A stretch of 64,000 nucleotides of DNA from CALMEC01 sp031366605 (GTDB taxonomy: Bacteria; Actinomycetota; Thermoleophilia; Miltoncostaeales; Miltoncostaeaceae). Under the pieces are notes generated by a model, which saw only the letters and a program-made list of their open reading frames with translations, made no database searches and was not told the DNA's origin. Numbering within the stretch: position 1 is the stretch's first letter; every line of letters begins with the position of its first letter. The stretch is taken from the NCBI GenBank assembly GCA_031366605.1, contig JANLOO010000035.1, positions 1 through 64,000 on the forward strand, written 5' to 3'. Of the stretch, positions 29,440 through 41,946 are shown piece after piece. The position numbers were made by a program, and so were the translations under genes.

Positions 29440-32400
29440 ATGGCATGGATTGCTCATTACCCGGCCAGTCCGCGCCGTTCGAGGCTCCGCGGAACGCGGC
29501 GGTTGGTCGCGTTCGTCGCGGGTGCCGTCATGGTGTTCGGCGTCGCCGTCGCGCCGGCCCTCGGGATCAACGACCTCGCGGGCAACCCGGTCCCGAACAC
29601 CTCGGTCGCGAGCCCCACCGCCCAGCAGGCCGGACCGACGACCGTGGGCACACTGTTCGGGACGCCGTTCTCGCAGCCACGACCTGCGCTGGTCGGCTCG
29701 CCGAACAGTCCAGAGGAGGACCTCGCACAGATTCTCACGGCCCTGGGTGCGGCGACCGACGTCACCGTCGCGAACACCCTGCGCCTGCGCGCCATCGACA
29801 TCCTCGAGGGCAAACCGGTCGCCGACGCGGCATACAGCGGGATCGGGCTCCTCAACGACAACCCGATCCCCGCGAGCCACAAGGTCAAGACGGTGCCCTC
29901 CGGTGGGACCGTGACGGTCAACATCGTCCGCTTCGGCGAGCACGAGATCTCGGACACGTGGCAGTTGGACTTCGCCGACCCGACCACGCCGTTCAGCATC
30001 GACTACGAGATCACAGAGCTGGGCGGAGCGGAGGGCAGCGAATTCGCCCCGACGCCGTTGCTGATCGACGGCACCACGCCGATCGGCGGCATGCACTCGA
30101 TCGTCACGGATCTCGCTCTCGACGAGACATTGCTCGGGACGAGCCAGTCCAGCAGGTTCACCGCCGCGCGCGGCCTGCTTGCGCAAGCCGAGCACACTCG
30201 TCTCGCAACACAGCGAATCATCGTCAAGATGCCGCCGCCGAAGAACCTCTCGGTCGTACTGGACCCGAACCTTCGGGTTGGGCACGAGGCCCTGTCGGCC
30301 CTCCGCCCGTTCGACGCCGCCGCGGCCGGACCGGTGATCGGGATCCAGGACCTCGCGGGGATCGCACCCGAGCGTCAACTCTGGACGGCGCTGCAACCTG
30401 TGTTGGGCGTCGCTGACGTCCCCGCGGCCACCCTCTCCAGCCAGGCCCTCTCTCTGGTCAGCGCAATGCGCGTCAAGAGTCACCTCCCTCCCGGGGTCAA
30501 CGCCGATCCGGCCGCTGACGTGACGGTCGCGTTCGTCAACAACGAGGTCTACGTCTCCGACACGAATCTCCAGCTCGCCGCATCGAGCCCCCTGCTCAAG
30601 GTTGCCGTTGTCAACAGCGACGGCTTTGCGCACACGGTCAGCGCGCAGGGGCTCAAGAAACTCAATCCGGTCTTCGGGGCGACCAACTGGGGCGAGTTCG
30701 AATGGGAGCAGCTCGGTGCGCCGACCAGCCTGGCGGCCGGCACGACACAGACGTTCACGTACTCGCCGAGCTCGAATGCGTTCCAACTCGTCATCGGCGA
30801 CCCGACCAGCGGCGATCAGGCTCGTGCGGCGATCACGCTCGACCGCGGACCGATCCAGGAGTCGTTTCGGGTCCCTGGGCCGGCTTTCTCGATGCCCCTC
30901 CACGAGGCGTTCGACGCGAACGGCGACATCTGGTTGACGCTTGCGGGCGCCGACAAGATCGCCAAGCTCACGCCTGCCACCCGGCTGGCCGACTCGACAT
31001 ACGTCGAGTACCAACTTCCCGTCCCGCCCAATACGCCGGCCGGTGCCGCGGTTGGCGTATTCGAGCCGCTGGACATCGCCGTCGACCCCCAGGGCATCGT
31101 CTGGGCGACCCTTCCGGTCGCAAACGCGATCGCTCGACTCGACCCCGCGCTCGCCCGACCCGGCACGTCCAACGGCATCGAGATCATCCCCCTCGCAGAT
31201 TGTCCCAACACCGAGTGCCGTACACCGCCGCCCCCGCTTGTGCCGGGATTGCCACTGAGTCGCGAGCCGACCCAAATGGACCTGCGTCAGGGCGCGGACG
31301 GCAGCACCGAAATCTGGTTCACCGAGTTGTTCGCCGACAAGATCGGCGTCGTCAAGTGGTTGGGCCCCGGCGCGCACGCAGAGCAGCACTTCACCTGTGC
31401 CTGCAAGGTGCCGTCGCTCGGTGCCGGCGTCGCCGCGGGCACCCCGCTCGGTATCGACGTGGACGACACCGGACTCGTATGGTTCACCGCCGCCAACAAG
31501 AACACCATCGGCCGGATCACCCCTGGCGCCGACCCGTTCGCGTCGACGGTGATACAAACCGATCACTTTGCGATCCCCAGTGGCGTCACCGTGAACGAAC
31601 CTGATATCGGTGGCATGTTCACGACGTCGATCCCCCACAGCGTCGCGGTCGGCCCCGACGGCAAGGTGTGGTTCACCGAACAGGCGATGCGGCAGGTCGG
31701 CTGGCTCGATCCGACGCAGGCCTCCCCCGGCACAACCCAAGGCATGCACGAGATCCTGATCGGCAACAACGCATTCGGCGCGCGGACGCAGCCGGCCGAC
31801 CTCGTCGTCGACCCCGCCGGGACCGTGTTCGTGACCGACGAGTACGGCGACCAGATCACCGCGCTGAGCTCCTCGGGCATCAAGGATCGCTGGCGGCCCA
31901 CAGAGCGCGTCAGCCTGACGGACCAGCCGCTGACAGACCGTTCCGGCAACCTGTGGTTCCTCGAGGCGGGGGCGAATCTGATCACCCGAATCACGGGCGT
32001 TGCCGCAACCCAGCGGTCGTTGTCCGCGTCATCATCAGCCGGCTCCACCAGCGCGGCCACGACTCAGGGGACGGTTCCCGCGAACCCGGTCAAGGCCGCG
32101 TGCGTTGCGAAGTTCTGGAGCTTTGGCACGAAGGCCAAGCCGCGGGTGTTCCTGTTGGGCGACACGGCCGCGCAGGTCACGGCCTGCCTTGGCAGGCCGA
32201 CCCTCAAGAAGGGCAAGGTTTGGACCTACGGCAGGCGCCTGCGGGTCACGTTCAAGGCGGGCACGGTCGTCCAGTTCACCATCCTCAACAGCGCGTTCCG
32301 CACGAAGACCGGCAACATCGGGGTCGGCTCACCGGTGACCGCGCTTGCGAAGCTGAGCACGGCGAAGGTGACGCACGACAAGACGGGCGGCGGGTACACC

Positions 32401-32505
32401 ACCGTGCTGTCGCTCGGTGCGAAGCGCGGGGCACAGGTGCGGTTCGCCGTCGCGAACAAGAAGATCACCAACATCATTGTCACGTTGGTCAAGACCGCCA
32501 AATGA
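29440..32505 (+). CDS. secreted seven-bladed propeller protein, Vgb-like (set B)
   Basis: 1021 residues with a signal peptide to about residue 42 (RRLVAFVAGAVMVFGVAVAPALG). Residues 50-480 are of unknown fold. From about 490 to 855 there are seven repeats of the type x-[VIL]-W-[FAL]-T/E ... I-x-x-[LI]-x-P: DIWLTLAGADKIAKL, IVWATLPVANAIARL, EIWFTELFADKIGVV, LVWFTAANKNTIGRI, KVWFTEQAMRQVGWL, TVFVTDEYGDQITAL and NLWFLEAGANLITRI. This is the virginiamycin-B-lyase-like arrangement. The final 140 residues include VFLLGDTAAQVTACLGRPTL, resembling a BamE/SmpA-type module. The ATGA overlap couples it to the next gene. A lyase function is not implied; many such propellers only bind. Confidence 0.75.
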   Translation: MAWIAHYPASPRRSRLRGTRRLVAFVAGAVMVFGVAVAPALGINDLAGNPVPNTSVASPTAQQAGPTTVGTLFGTPFSQPRPALVGSPNSPEEDLAQILTALGAATDVTVANTLRLRAIDILEGKPVADAAYSGIGLLNDNPIPASHKVKTVPSGGTVTVNIVRFGEHEISDTWQLDFADPTTPFSIDYEITELGGAEGSEFAPTPLLIDGTTPIGGMHSIVTDLALDETLLGTSQSSRFTAARGLLAQAEHTRLATQRIIVKMPPPKNLSVVLDPNLRVGHEALSALRPFDAAAAGPVIGIQDLAGIAPERQLWTALQPVLGVADVPAATLSSQALSLVSAMRVKSHLPPGVNADPAADVTVAFVNNEVYVSDTNLQLAASSPLLKVAVVNSDGFAHTVSAQGLKKLNPVFGATNWGEFEWEQLGAPTSLAAGTTQTFTYSPSSNAFQLVIGDPTSGDQARAAITLDRGPIQESFRVPGPAFSMPLHEAFDANGDIWLTLAGADKIAKLTPATRLADSTYVEYQLPVPPNTPAGAAVGVFEPLDIAVDPQGIVWATLPVANAIARLDPALARPGTSNGIEIIPLADCPNTECRTPPPPLVPGLPLSREPTQMDLRQGADGSTEIWFTELFADKIGVVKWLGPGAHAEQHFTCACKVPSLGAGVAAGTPLGIDVDDTGLVWFTAANKNTIGRITPGADPFASTVIQTDHFAIPSGVTVNEPDIGGMFTTSIPHSVAVGPDGKVWFTEQAMRQVGWLDPTQASPGTTQGMHEILIGNNAFGARTQPADLVVDPAGTVFVTDEYGDQITALSSSGIKDRWRPTERVSLTDQPLTDRSGNLWFLEAGANLITRITGVAATQRSLSASSSAGSTSAATTQGTVPANPVKAACVAKFWSFGTKAKPRVFLLGDTAAQVTACLGRPTLKKGKVWTYGRRLRVTFKAGTVVQFTILNSAFRTKTGNIGVGSPVTALAKLSTAKVTHDKTGGGYTTVLSLGAKRGAQVRFAVANKKITNIIVTLVKTAK

Positions 32506-33047
32506 CCCGCCCCCTACTCGTCATCGTTGTGCTCTGCACCACGGCGGTCGCAGGTGTGCTTGCGCTTGTCACGTTGCGCGATTCCGGCGACGTGGTGCGC
32601 CCGTTGACCACTCGTGGCGAGCTCGACAGCACCGGTGCGAAGGCGCTTGCCCTGGTCGGCTACGACCCGGGCACGTTGGGATATGGGATCGCGTTCGAAC
32701 CGGGACGGTCGGGCCTCCGGGCCCAAGTCGACAGGTCATCGCAGACGATCAGCGTATATCTGCGTCGTGGGGATCTTTCGCACATCGTCGCGCACGACAT
32801 CGCGCATGAGCTTGGCCACGCCTACGACCAGTCCAGGATGGGCGACGCAGGGCGCAGGGCGTACCTCGCCCGTCGTGGCGTCCCGCTGGCCGCCTGGCGT
32901 GCCGAGGCCGACTCGGACTATGCGGTCGGAGCCGGCGACTTCGCCGAGGTGTTCGCTTTGTGTCACGCGGCGAGCCCGGACTTTCGCAGCCGGCTCGCGC
33001 CGCGGCCCGAGAACCCCTGTGACCTCCTGCCGAGCGGGGCACGATGA
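32502..33047 (+). CDS. membrane-anchored HExxH protein (set B)
   Basis: 181 residues. An N-terminal helix (about 5-23, LLVIVVLCTTAVAGVLALV) anchors an outside domain. Its core VAHDIAHELGHAYDQSR contains H-E-L-G-H, the zincin zinc-binding and catalytic motif. The preceding HDIAH keeps extra histidines. It overlaps both neighbours by ATGA. A metallopeptidase trimming or maturing a surface partner is possible. Alternatively it only binds metal, because I cannot place the third ligand. Confidence 0.65.
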   Translation: MTRPLLVIVVLCTTAVAGVLALVTLRDSGDVVRPLTTRGELDSTGAKALALVGYDPGTLGYGIAFEPGRSGLRAQVDRSSQTISVYLRRGDLSHIVAHDIAHELGHAYDQSRMGDAGRRAYLARRGVPLAAWRAEADSDYAVGAGDFAEVFALCHAASPDFRSRLAPRPENPCDLLPSGAR

Positions 33048-34057
33048 GTGAGGAGCCTGACCGCGTGAGCACTGCTCGCCGCAACATTCTGATCGCGCTG
33101 ATACTGGCCGGGATCACCGCCGCAGTCGCGGTGGTGCTCGTGGCGGGCCGCGGTGGCGCCGCTCCCGCCGCCCAGGTGAGCAACGGGGATCCGCACGCCA
33201 AACGCGTCGTCTCGAAGGACGTCCTGAACGCAGTCGACAAGATCACGCTCCAGACCCCCCAGGCCGAGCTCGTCGCGAAGGGGCGCGAGCTGTTCCGTTC
33301 GAGTGCGGTGGCGAAGTCCGGTGAGTCGTGTCAGGGCTGCCACACCGACGGCGCTGCCAACGCCGCCATCGGCACCACGCCGCACGACCCGGCGATTTCA
33401 GGCATCGACGGCTCGTTCAAGGGCGTACGCGACCCGCCGACGCTCTTCAACGTCGGGCGCACCGACCCGTACTTCTGGATCGGCAATGTGGCGACGCTCA
33501 ACGAGGTCGCGATCGCCACGATTGAGAACCACTTCGTCTCGCAGGTCAACGAAGCCGAGAACGCGGCTGCCCTGACCGCCTACCTGCAGACCATCAAGCC
33601 GCCCGTGACCGACTTCGACCGCGGCACGATGACCGCCGCCGCGCTCCGCGGGGAGGAGCTGTTCCAGGGCAAGGCCGCGTGTGTCGCATGTCACGGGGGA
33701 CCAGACTTCACCGACAACCGCAAGCACGACACGTTCGTCCCGCAGCGCCCTGGCAACACCGACCCCGGCGCGAGCACGCTTCCTATTCCTCCTGGGCTGG
33801 TTTGTCCGCTCAACCCGCCGAATCCGACGCGTCCGCTTGATTGCACGTTCAACACTCCAACGCTTCGGGGTCTCGGTCTCGCAAAGACCGCCCCGTATAT
33901 GCACAACGGGTTGTGCATGGACGTGAGCAACACCGTGGTTGTGTGCGATACGCTCGAGAAAGTCGTGCAGTTCTACAACACGCACTCGTCAGTCGCGCCG
34001 CTGCTTTTGACGACGCAGGAGCAGGCTGACCTGGTCGCGTACCTCAAAGCGTTGTAG
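33044..34057 (+). CDS. anchored di-heme cytochrome c peroxidase-like protein (set B)
   Basis: 337 residues with an N-terminal membrane helix (about 15-36). Two c-type heme sites: C96-x2-C99-H100 (SCQGCH) and C213-x2-C216-H217 (ACVACH). The region GLGLAKTAPYMHNG near the C-terminus is the conserved CcpA/MauG-family stretch, and KVVQFYNTH follows as in the family. Members reduce peroxide or carry out long-range oxidation, passing electrons between hemes. In this operon it could exchange electrons with the copper oxidase of set A, but no docking evidence can be seen. Heme attachment genes are not in the window. Confidence 0.85.
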   Translation: MSEEPDRVSTARRNILIALILAGITAAVAVVLVAGRGGAAPAAQVSNGDPHAKRVVSKDVLNAVDKITLQTPQAELVAKGRELFRSSAVAKSGESCQGCHTDGAANAAIGTTPHDPAISGIDGSFKGVRDPPTLFNVGRTDPYFWIGNVATLNEVAIATIENHFVSQVNEAENAAALTAYLQTIKPPVTDFDRGTMTAAALRGEELFQGKAACVACHGGPDFTDNRKHDTFVPQRPGNTDPGASTLPIPPGLVCPLNPPNPTRPLDCTFNTPTLRGLGLAKTAPYMHNGLCMDVSNTVVVCDTLEKVVQFYNTHSSVAPLLLTTQEQADLVAYLKAL

Positions 34058-34065
34058 GAGATCCC

Positions 34066-34096
34066 GATGGAGCGCCCCCGTACAGGGCGCCCCATC
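34066..34096. terminator. strong hairpin between convergent di-heme gene and pckA
   Basis: GATGG plus GCGCCC (34066-34077) pair with GGGCGC plus CCATC (34085-34096), eleven pairs with one A/C mismatch and a seven-base loop. It starts eight bases after the cytochrome stop and ends 12 bases before the pckA stop, so it can serve both directions. Confidence 0.65.
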
Positions 34097-34108
34097 GCAC
34101 ACCTGGCG

Positions 34109-35710
34109 CTACGCGCTGGTCGGACCGGCTGCGGCGATCTCGGGGGTCACGTCGTCGGCGAACACGGTGAAGTGTGAGCTGAATTCCGCTGCCAACCTGG
34201 CAGCCGTCTCGTCGTACTTGGCCGGGTCGGCCCACGTCGAGCGGGGGTCGAGCAGGCCGGCGTCCACACCGGGGACGTCGAGCGGCACGGCGAACCCGAA
34301 CGTGGGATCGATGCGCGTTGCGGCACTTTCGAGTTCGCCGCTGATCGCGCCTCGGACCAGGGCGCGGGTGGCTGCGATCGGCATGCGGTGGCCGACCCCG
34401 TACGGTCCACCGGTCCAGCCGGTGTTGACGAGCCACGTCGACACGTTGTGATCCTCGATGAGCTTGCCCAACATGTGGGCGTAGACGATCGGCCGCTGCG
34501 GCAGGAACGGCGCGCCGAAGCAGGCGCTGAACGTCGTCTGCGGCTCGGTGATGCCGACCTCGGTGCCGGCGACCTTGGCGGTGTAGCCGGCCAGGAAGTG
34601 GTACATCGCCTGCGCGTGGGTCAACCGTGCGATCGGAGGGAGCACGCCGAATGCGTCGGCCGTCAGCATGACGATGACACTGGGGTGGCCGGCCCGTTTG
34701 GGGCGGTGGGCGTTCGGCACAGACTCGAGCGGGTAGGCGCCGCGCGTGTTCTCGGTCATCGAGGCGTCATCCAGGTCCAGGCGGCGGGTGACGGGGTCCA
34801 TCACCACATTCTCGAGCACCGTTCCGAACATGTGGGTCGTCGCGTAGATCTCGGGCTCGGCGGTCGCCGAGAGGCCGATGACCTTGGCGTAACAGCCGCC
34901 TTCGATGTTGAATACGCCGTCTTCGGCCCAGCCGTGCTCGTCGTCGCCGATGAGCGGACGCGTGGCGTCGGTCGAGAGTGTCGTCTTGCCGGTGCCCGAC
35001 AGGCCGAAGAACACCGCGACGCGGCCCTCGTCGCTGACGTTGGCCGAGCAGTGCATCGACAAGACGCCGCGGTTGGGCAGCCGGTCGTTCATCATCGTGA
35101 AGATCGACTTCTTGATCTCACCGGCGTACTGCGTGCCGCCGATGACGACCTCTTGGTTGCTCGGGTGCAAAAGCACGAAGTTGGCGGCGCGGGTGCCGTC
35201 GACATCGGGCTTGCCCTGGAAGCCGGGGGCGTGCAGCACGACGGCTTCGGGCGTGTGGGTCGCGAACTCGTCGTCCTCGGGGATGATGAACATCGTGCGT
35301 GCGAACAGTGCGTGCCACGCGCTGTCGGTGACGATGCGCAGCGGAAGGCGGTGGGTGGGGTGGGCCCCGGCGAACGCGTCGACGACGAACAGGTCACGTG
35401 GGCCCAAGTACTCGGCCACCTTGGTGCGCAGTGCGTCGTAGGCGGCGGGCTCGAACGGCTGGTTGACGCCCCACCAGATGCGGTCTTCGCTGCCGGGCTC
35501 GCGGACGACGAACTTGTCCTTGGGTGCCCGCCCGGTGTGCGCGCCGGTCGAGACGACGAGCGATCCGCCCTCGGCGACGACGCCCTCGCCACGGTTGATC
35601 GCGTACTCGTACAGCTCGGGCGCGGTGGCGTTCCACACCACATCGCCCGTTGCGCTGATCCCGTGGGCGTCCAGCCCGATCGACCCGCGGCGTCCCGTCT
35701 CGTCACTCAT
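34109..35710 (-). CDS. pckA: phosphoenolpyruvate carboxykinase (ATP)
   Basis: 533 residues, the normal length of the ATP-dependent enzyme (oxaloacetate + ATP to PEP + CO2). Landmarks: VVSTGAHTGRAPKDKFVVRE near the start, the kinase-1a loop GLSGTGKTTLSTD, GDDEHGWAEDGVFNIEGGCYAK, and NTRGAYPLE. The ATG at 35710 has a GGGGGGA ribosome site about six bases upstream. The enzyme links the TCA cycle to gluconeogenesis and to the PEP used by the phosphotransferase protein at 41947. Confidence 0.96.
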   Translation of the reverse strand: MSDETGRRGSIGLDAHGISATGDVVWNATAPELYEYAINRGEGVVAEGGSLVVSTGAHTGRAPKDKFVVREPGSEDRIWWGVNQPFEPAAYDALRTKVAEYLGPRDLFVVDAFAGAHPTHRLPLRIVTDSAWHALFARTMFIIPEDDEFATHTPEAVVLHAPGFQGKPDVDGTRAANFVLLHPSNQEVVIGGTQYAGEIKKSIFTMMNDRLPNRGVLSMHCSANVSDEGRVAVFFGLSGTGKTTLSTDATRPLIGDDEHGWAEDGVFNIEGGCYAKVIGLSATAEPEIYATTHMFGTVLENVVMDPVTRRLDLDDASMTENTRGAYPLESVPNAHRPKRAGHPSVIVMLTADAFGVLPPIARLTHAQAMYHFLAGYTAKVAGTEVGITEPQTTFSACFGAPFLPQRPIVYAHMLGKLIEDHNVSTWLVNTGWTGGPYGVGHRMPIAATRALVRGAISGELESAATRIDPTFGFAVPLDVPGVDAGLLDPRSTWADPAKYDETAARLAAEFSSHFTVFADDVTPEIAAAGPTSA

Positions 35711-35783
35711 GCAGTTGTCCCCCCGTGCCCCGTTGACGTTCTGACGCACAAAACTACCCTGCCGGGCGGGTAGCGTCTGCCAA

Positions 35784-36281
35784 ATGCGCCGTGATCTGCT
35801 CGCCTCCTTGGGCATTCAGCTCCCTGTTCTGCCGACGATTGTCCTTGGTGGGCTCCCTGGAGCACCCGATTGGGCGCTTCGGCTCGAGCGGATCGGCATG
35901 GACGTCGTGTCGAGCGGAGCCGTCGAGGACACCCCAGAGACCTATGCGGCGGCCGTCGCCGCGGTGCCACACCGCCCGGTCAAGGCGACGGGTTCGGTCG
36001 TCGGGGCGCGGATCGTGGAGTGCGACCGCGATCCACCCGCGGCGGTGTACCGCATCCATTCCGACGAGGTGGTCGTCATCGACGCCGCGGGAGAGGTCGG
36101 CGATGCCAACGACATCGCCCGATTCGTGCTCGCGGCGATCGGGGCTGATCCCTCGGCGTGGTGGATCGCCACGGGAGGTCTGGCGGCCGTCGAACCCGAA
36201 GCGGCCACGCGGATCCTCGGAGCGGTCATCGACGGGGTGCGACACGTGCGGCTCTATCTGGCCAAGCAGCAGTTCGACTGA
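35784..36281 (+). CDS. hypothetical protein
   Basis: 165 residues of unknown function with an alpha/beta look: LPVLPTIVLGGLPGAPDWALRLERIGMDVVSSG, then VVIDAAGEVGDANDIARFVLAAIG and WWIATGGLAAVEPEAATRILGAV. The beta-alpha periodicity and the TIVLGGLPG start loosely recall the barrel half of cobalamin-independent methionine synthase-like proteins, but no catalytic residues can be placed. It starts 73 bases from the divergent pckA. Its end faces metH across a repeat-bearing gap. Confidence 0.55.
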   Translation: MRRDLLASLGIQLPVLPTIVLGGLPGAPDWALRLERIGMDVVSSGAVEDTPETYAAAVAAVPHRPVKATGSVVGARIVECDRDPPAAVYRIHSDEVVVIDAAGEVGDANDIARFVLAAIGADPSAWWIATGGLAAVEPEAATRILGAVIDGVRHVRLYLAKQQFD

Positions 36282-36707
36282 GATTGCTCCCGACGTCCGA
36301 GAACGACCGCAAGCTTGGCTCCCTCGATCTCGCCTTCGTCCTGCGCGGCGCGGCGGTTGCCACGCCAAAGCCCGTGTTGCGTGGTTGTGTTGGAAGGGCC
36401 ATTCCACGCCCCGAGATCCCGCCCCAGCAAACGGTTGTGGGGTCATCCGTGTCTGACACCAGGCAGGGGGCGCAACCGTCCCGATGGAGGTCCAAACCAC
36501 ACGGACGTACTTCGAAACGCGCTCGACATACGCAAGTTGCGCACTTTTGGACGGAATCGCTCCCCGACTTTGTGACACGCCTCGACGGTCGGAGACGAAC
36601 CTTCCCTACACCCCGGGATCCGTTTCGCAGAGCGTGGTTGCGGCAAGTCTGGTGTCAGACACGGTTAACCGTCCCTTTACCGTTTCGCACAAAGTCCCAC
36701 GAGCGGT
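36282..36707. other. 426-base convergent gap carrying dispersed palindromes
   Basis: No convincing gene. It contains two copies of one palindrome-like 12-mer in opposite orientation: GTGTCTGACACC at 36449-36460 and GGTGTCAGACAC at 36651-36662. It also holds CTTCCCTACACCCCG (36601-36615), whose reverse complement resembles GTGTAGGGAAGGGTCG at 47400-47415 in another convergent gap. Confidence 0.55.
36449..36662. repeat. inverted pair of the GTGTCTGACACC repeat
   Basis: The 12-mers at 36449-36460 and 36651-36662 face each other over about 190 bases. The same 12-mer occurs at 12920, 12977 and 47463. The distribution, with three of five copies in convergent gaps, is that of REP-like elements. Confidence 0.7.
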
Positions 36708-40400
<3,693 letters not shown>

Positions 40401-40426
40401 ACCGTCAAGGGTACCGGAATCGCTTG

Positions 40427-41428
40427 TCAGGCCCACGTTCGAGCGTGGTCGAACGCGCCGTGACCACTCAGGTCAACCGGCGCGGTGTGCCCGGTGGCGA
40501 GCGTGCCCAATCGCGGAACGACGTGAGTCGTCGTGCCGCTGCGTGCCACGGCGGGCTCCTTGCCATCGATGTTGCGCTTCTGGTGGCTCGCGCTCATCCC
40601 CAGGGCCAGGAGCGCAGCCAGCGACAGGTAGACCCCGGCAATCGCGGCGCGCTGGCCCGGGCTGATGGCGAAGTACGGGGAGGTCTCCTCCTGGTCGCGG
40701 CGCTTCCAGCGGCGGCGCAACTCGACCAGTCCGAACACGATCACGATCGCGATGATCGGGCTTGGGAACACGACGAACAGCAGGACCAGACCGACGAGCC
40801 CGAACACCCACCAGATCGGGTGGAACACCGCCGTTGCCCATCCGCCGTCCAGCGGCATCACGGGAATCAGGTTGAACAGGTTGAGCAGGAACCCGGTGAA
40901 GCCCAGGGCCACCAACAGGTCCGAGTCGAACGCCAGGCCGCCGAGCCAGGTGAGTGCCGCCGCCGCACTGCCCAGGATCGGACCGCCCAGGCCCAACCAC
41001 GCCGCCTGCCCGGCATCCCTGGACCGTTGTTTGAGCAGCATGACCGCGCCGAGGAACGGGATGAAGTACACCCCGCCTGTCTTGAGCCCCTGCCGGCGCG
41101 CTTCGAGCACATGACCGAGTTCGTGGACGAAGAGCAGTGCCACGAACCCGACCGCGAACTTCCACCCCCAGAAGATCGCGTACCCCGCGACCGAGACCAG
41201 CATCGACGCCGACGTCACCAAGAACTTGAGCTTGAGCAATACCAGCAGCCCGGCTTTGAACTTGAGACCAATCCCGGCCACGGCCACGATCGGCGCCAAG
41301 AGCCGGCGCAGCAATCGACGCGTCCCGCCGTCCGGGCGGACGGGGCCGATGTCGCGCTCGGGCACCGCTGGTCCTCCGACCACGCTCGGCCGCAAGGGCG
41401 GTGGATACGGGTTACGGTCGATCGACAT
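40427..41428 (-). CDS. site-2-protease-like membrane zinc peptidase (M50)
   Basis: 333 residues from ATG 41428. After a soluble N-terminal 40 residues there are about six helices. The zinc motif H102-E-L-G-H106 (FVHELGHVLEA) and the second motif N186-L-I-P-V-M-P-L-D194-G are both intact, so an active intramembrane protease is expected. There is no PDZ domain, so it resembles the minimal SREBP-cleavage-type enzyme. Its start lies 17 bases inside the end of the receiver-like gene upstream, and metH follows. Substrates unknown; anti-sigma factors or membrane remnants are usual. Confidence 0.88.
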   Translation of the reverse strand: MSIDRNPYPPPLRPSVVGGPAVPERDIGPVRPDGGTRRLLRRLLAPIVAVAGIGLKFKAGLLVLLKLKFLVTSASMLVSVAGYAIFWGWKFAVGFVALLFVHELGHVLEARRQGLKTGGVYFIPFLGAVMLLKQRSRDAGQAAWLGLGGPILGSAAAALTWLGGLAFDSDLLVALGFTGFLLNLFNLIPVMPLDGGWATAVFHPIWWVFGLVGLVLLFVVFPSPIIAIVIVFGLVELRRRWKRRDQEETSPYFAISPGQRAAIAGVYLSLAALLALGMSASHQKRNIDGKEPAVARSGTTTHVVPRLGTLATGHTAPVDLSGHGAFDHARTWA

Positions 41429-41810
41429 CGCCGACCCCCGTCCCCATGACTGCGCGGACGATCTCGGGCAGTCGGCGGACGAGCTCGCCCCGTGCGACCA
41501 CCTTGGTCGCCCCTGCCGCGCGCGCACCCTTGATCAGGTCCACGCGTGTGTGGGCGCAAAAACCGACCAGCGGGACGGAGGACGTCGCGGGATCGGTCAC
41601 GAGTTGTGTCACCAGTGCGATGCCGTCCACCCCGACCCCGTCCAACTCGACGATCAGCCCGGAGACACCCTCGGCGAGTGCGGTCGCGAACCGCGCCGGT
41701 GTCGCCGCACCACGCGCCGTCACGCCACCGGCCTTCAATCCTTCGACGATCTGCTGGCGCATCAACAGGTCCGGTGCGAACACGACGATCGGTTTGGCGT
41801 TGGTGATCAC
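41412..41810 (-). CDS. receiver-like single-domain protein
   Basis: 132 residues with a CheY-like alternation: KPIVVFAPDLLMRQQIVEGL, GVSGLIVELDGVGVDGIALV, SSVPLVGFCAHTRVDLIKGARAAGATKVVARGEL. D57 is at the phospho-acceptor position, but the usual acidic pair at the end of strand 1 is replaced by A-P-D, so normal phosphorylation is doubtful. It has no output domain. It is first of three coupled or closely spaced genes with the site-2 protease and metH. Confidence 0.65.
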   Translation of the reverse strand: MITNAKPIVVFAPDLLMRQQIVEGLKAGGVTARGAATPARFATALAEGVSGLIVELDGVGVDGIALVTQLVTDPATSSVPLVGFCAHTRVDLIKGARAAGATKVVARGELVRRLPEIVRAVMGTGVGDVDRP

Positions 41811-41946
41811 CCGTCCATCGTACGCGCATGGCCGCTCCGGACGCCGACCTGCGGATCGCGTCGGTCACCTCGGACGAGGAATCGCGACCGCGGCGTTCTG
41901 CCCGAGGGCGCTTGTGTCGCACGGCCGCCGCAAGGAGGATGCGGGC

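Noticed and set aside
29314..31749. Long minus-strand open frame opposite the seven-bladed propeller gene
   Set aside because: The plus-strand protein has a signal peptide and seven regular repeats; the minus translation has neither.
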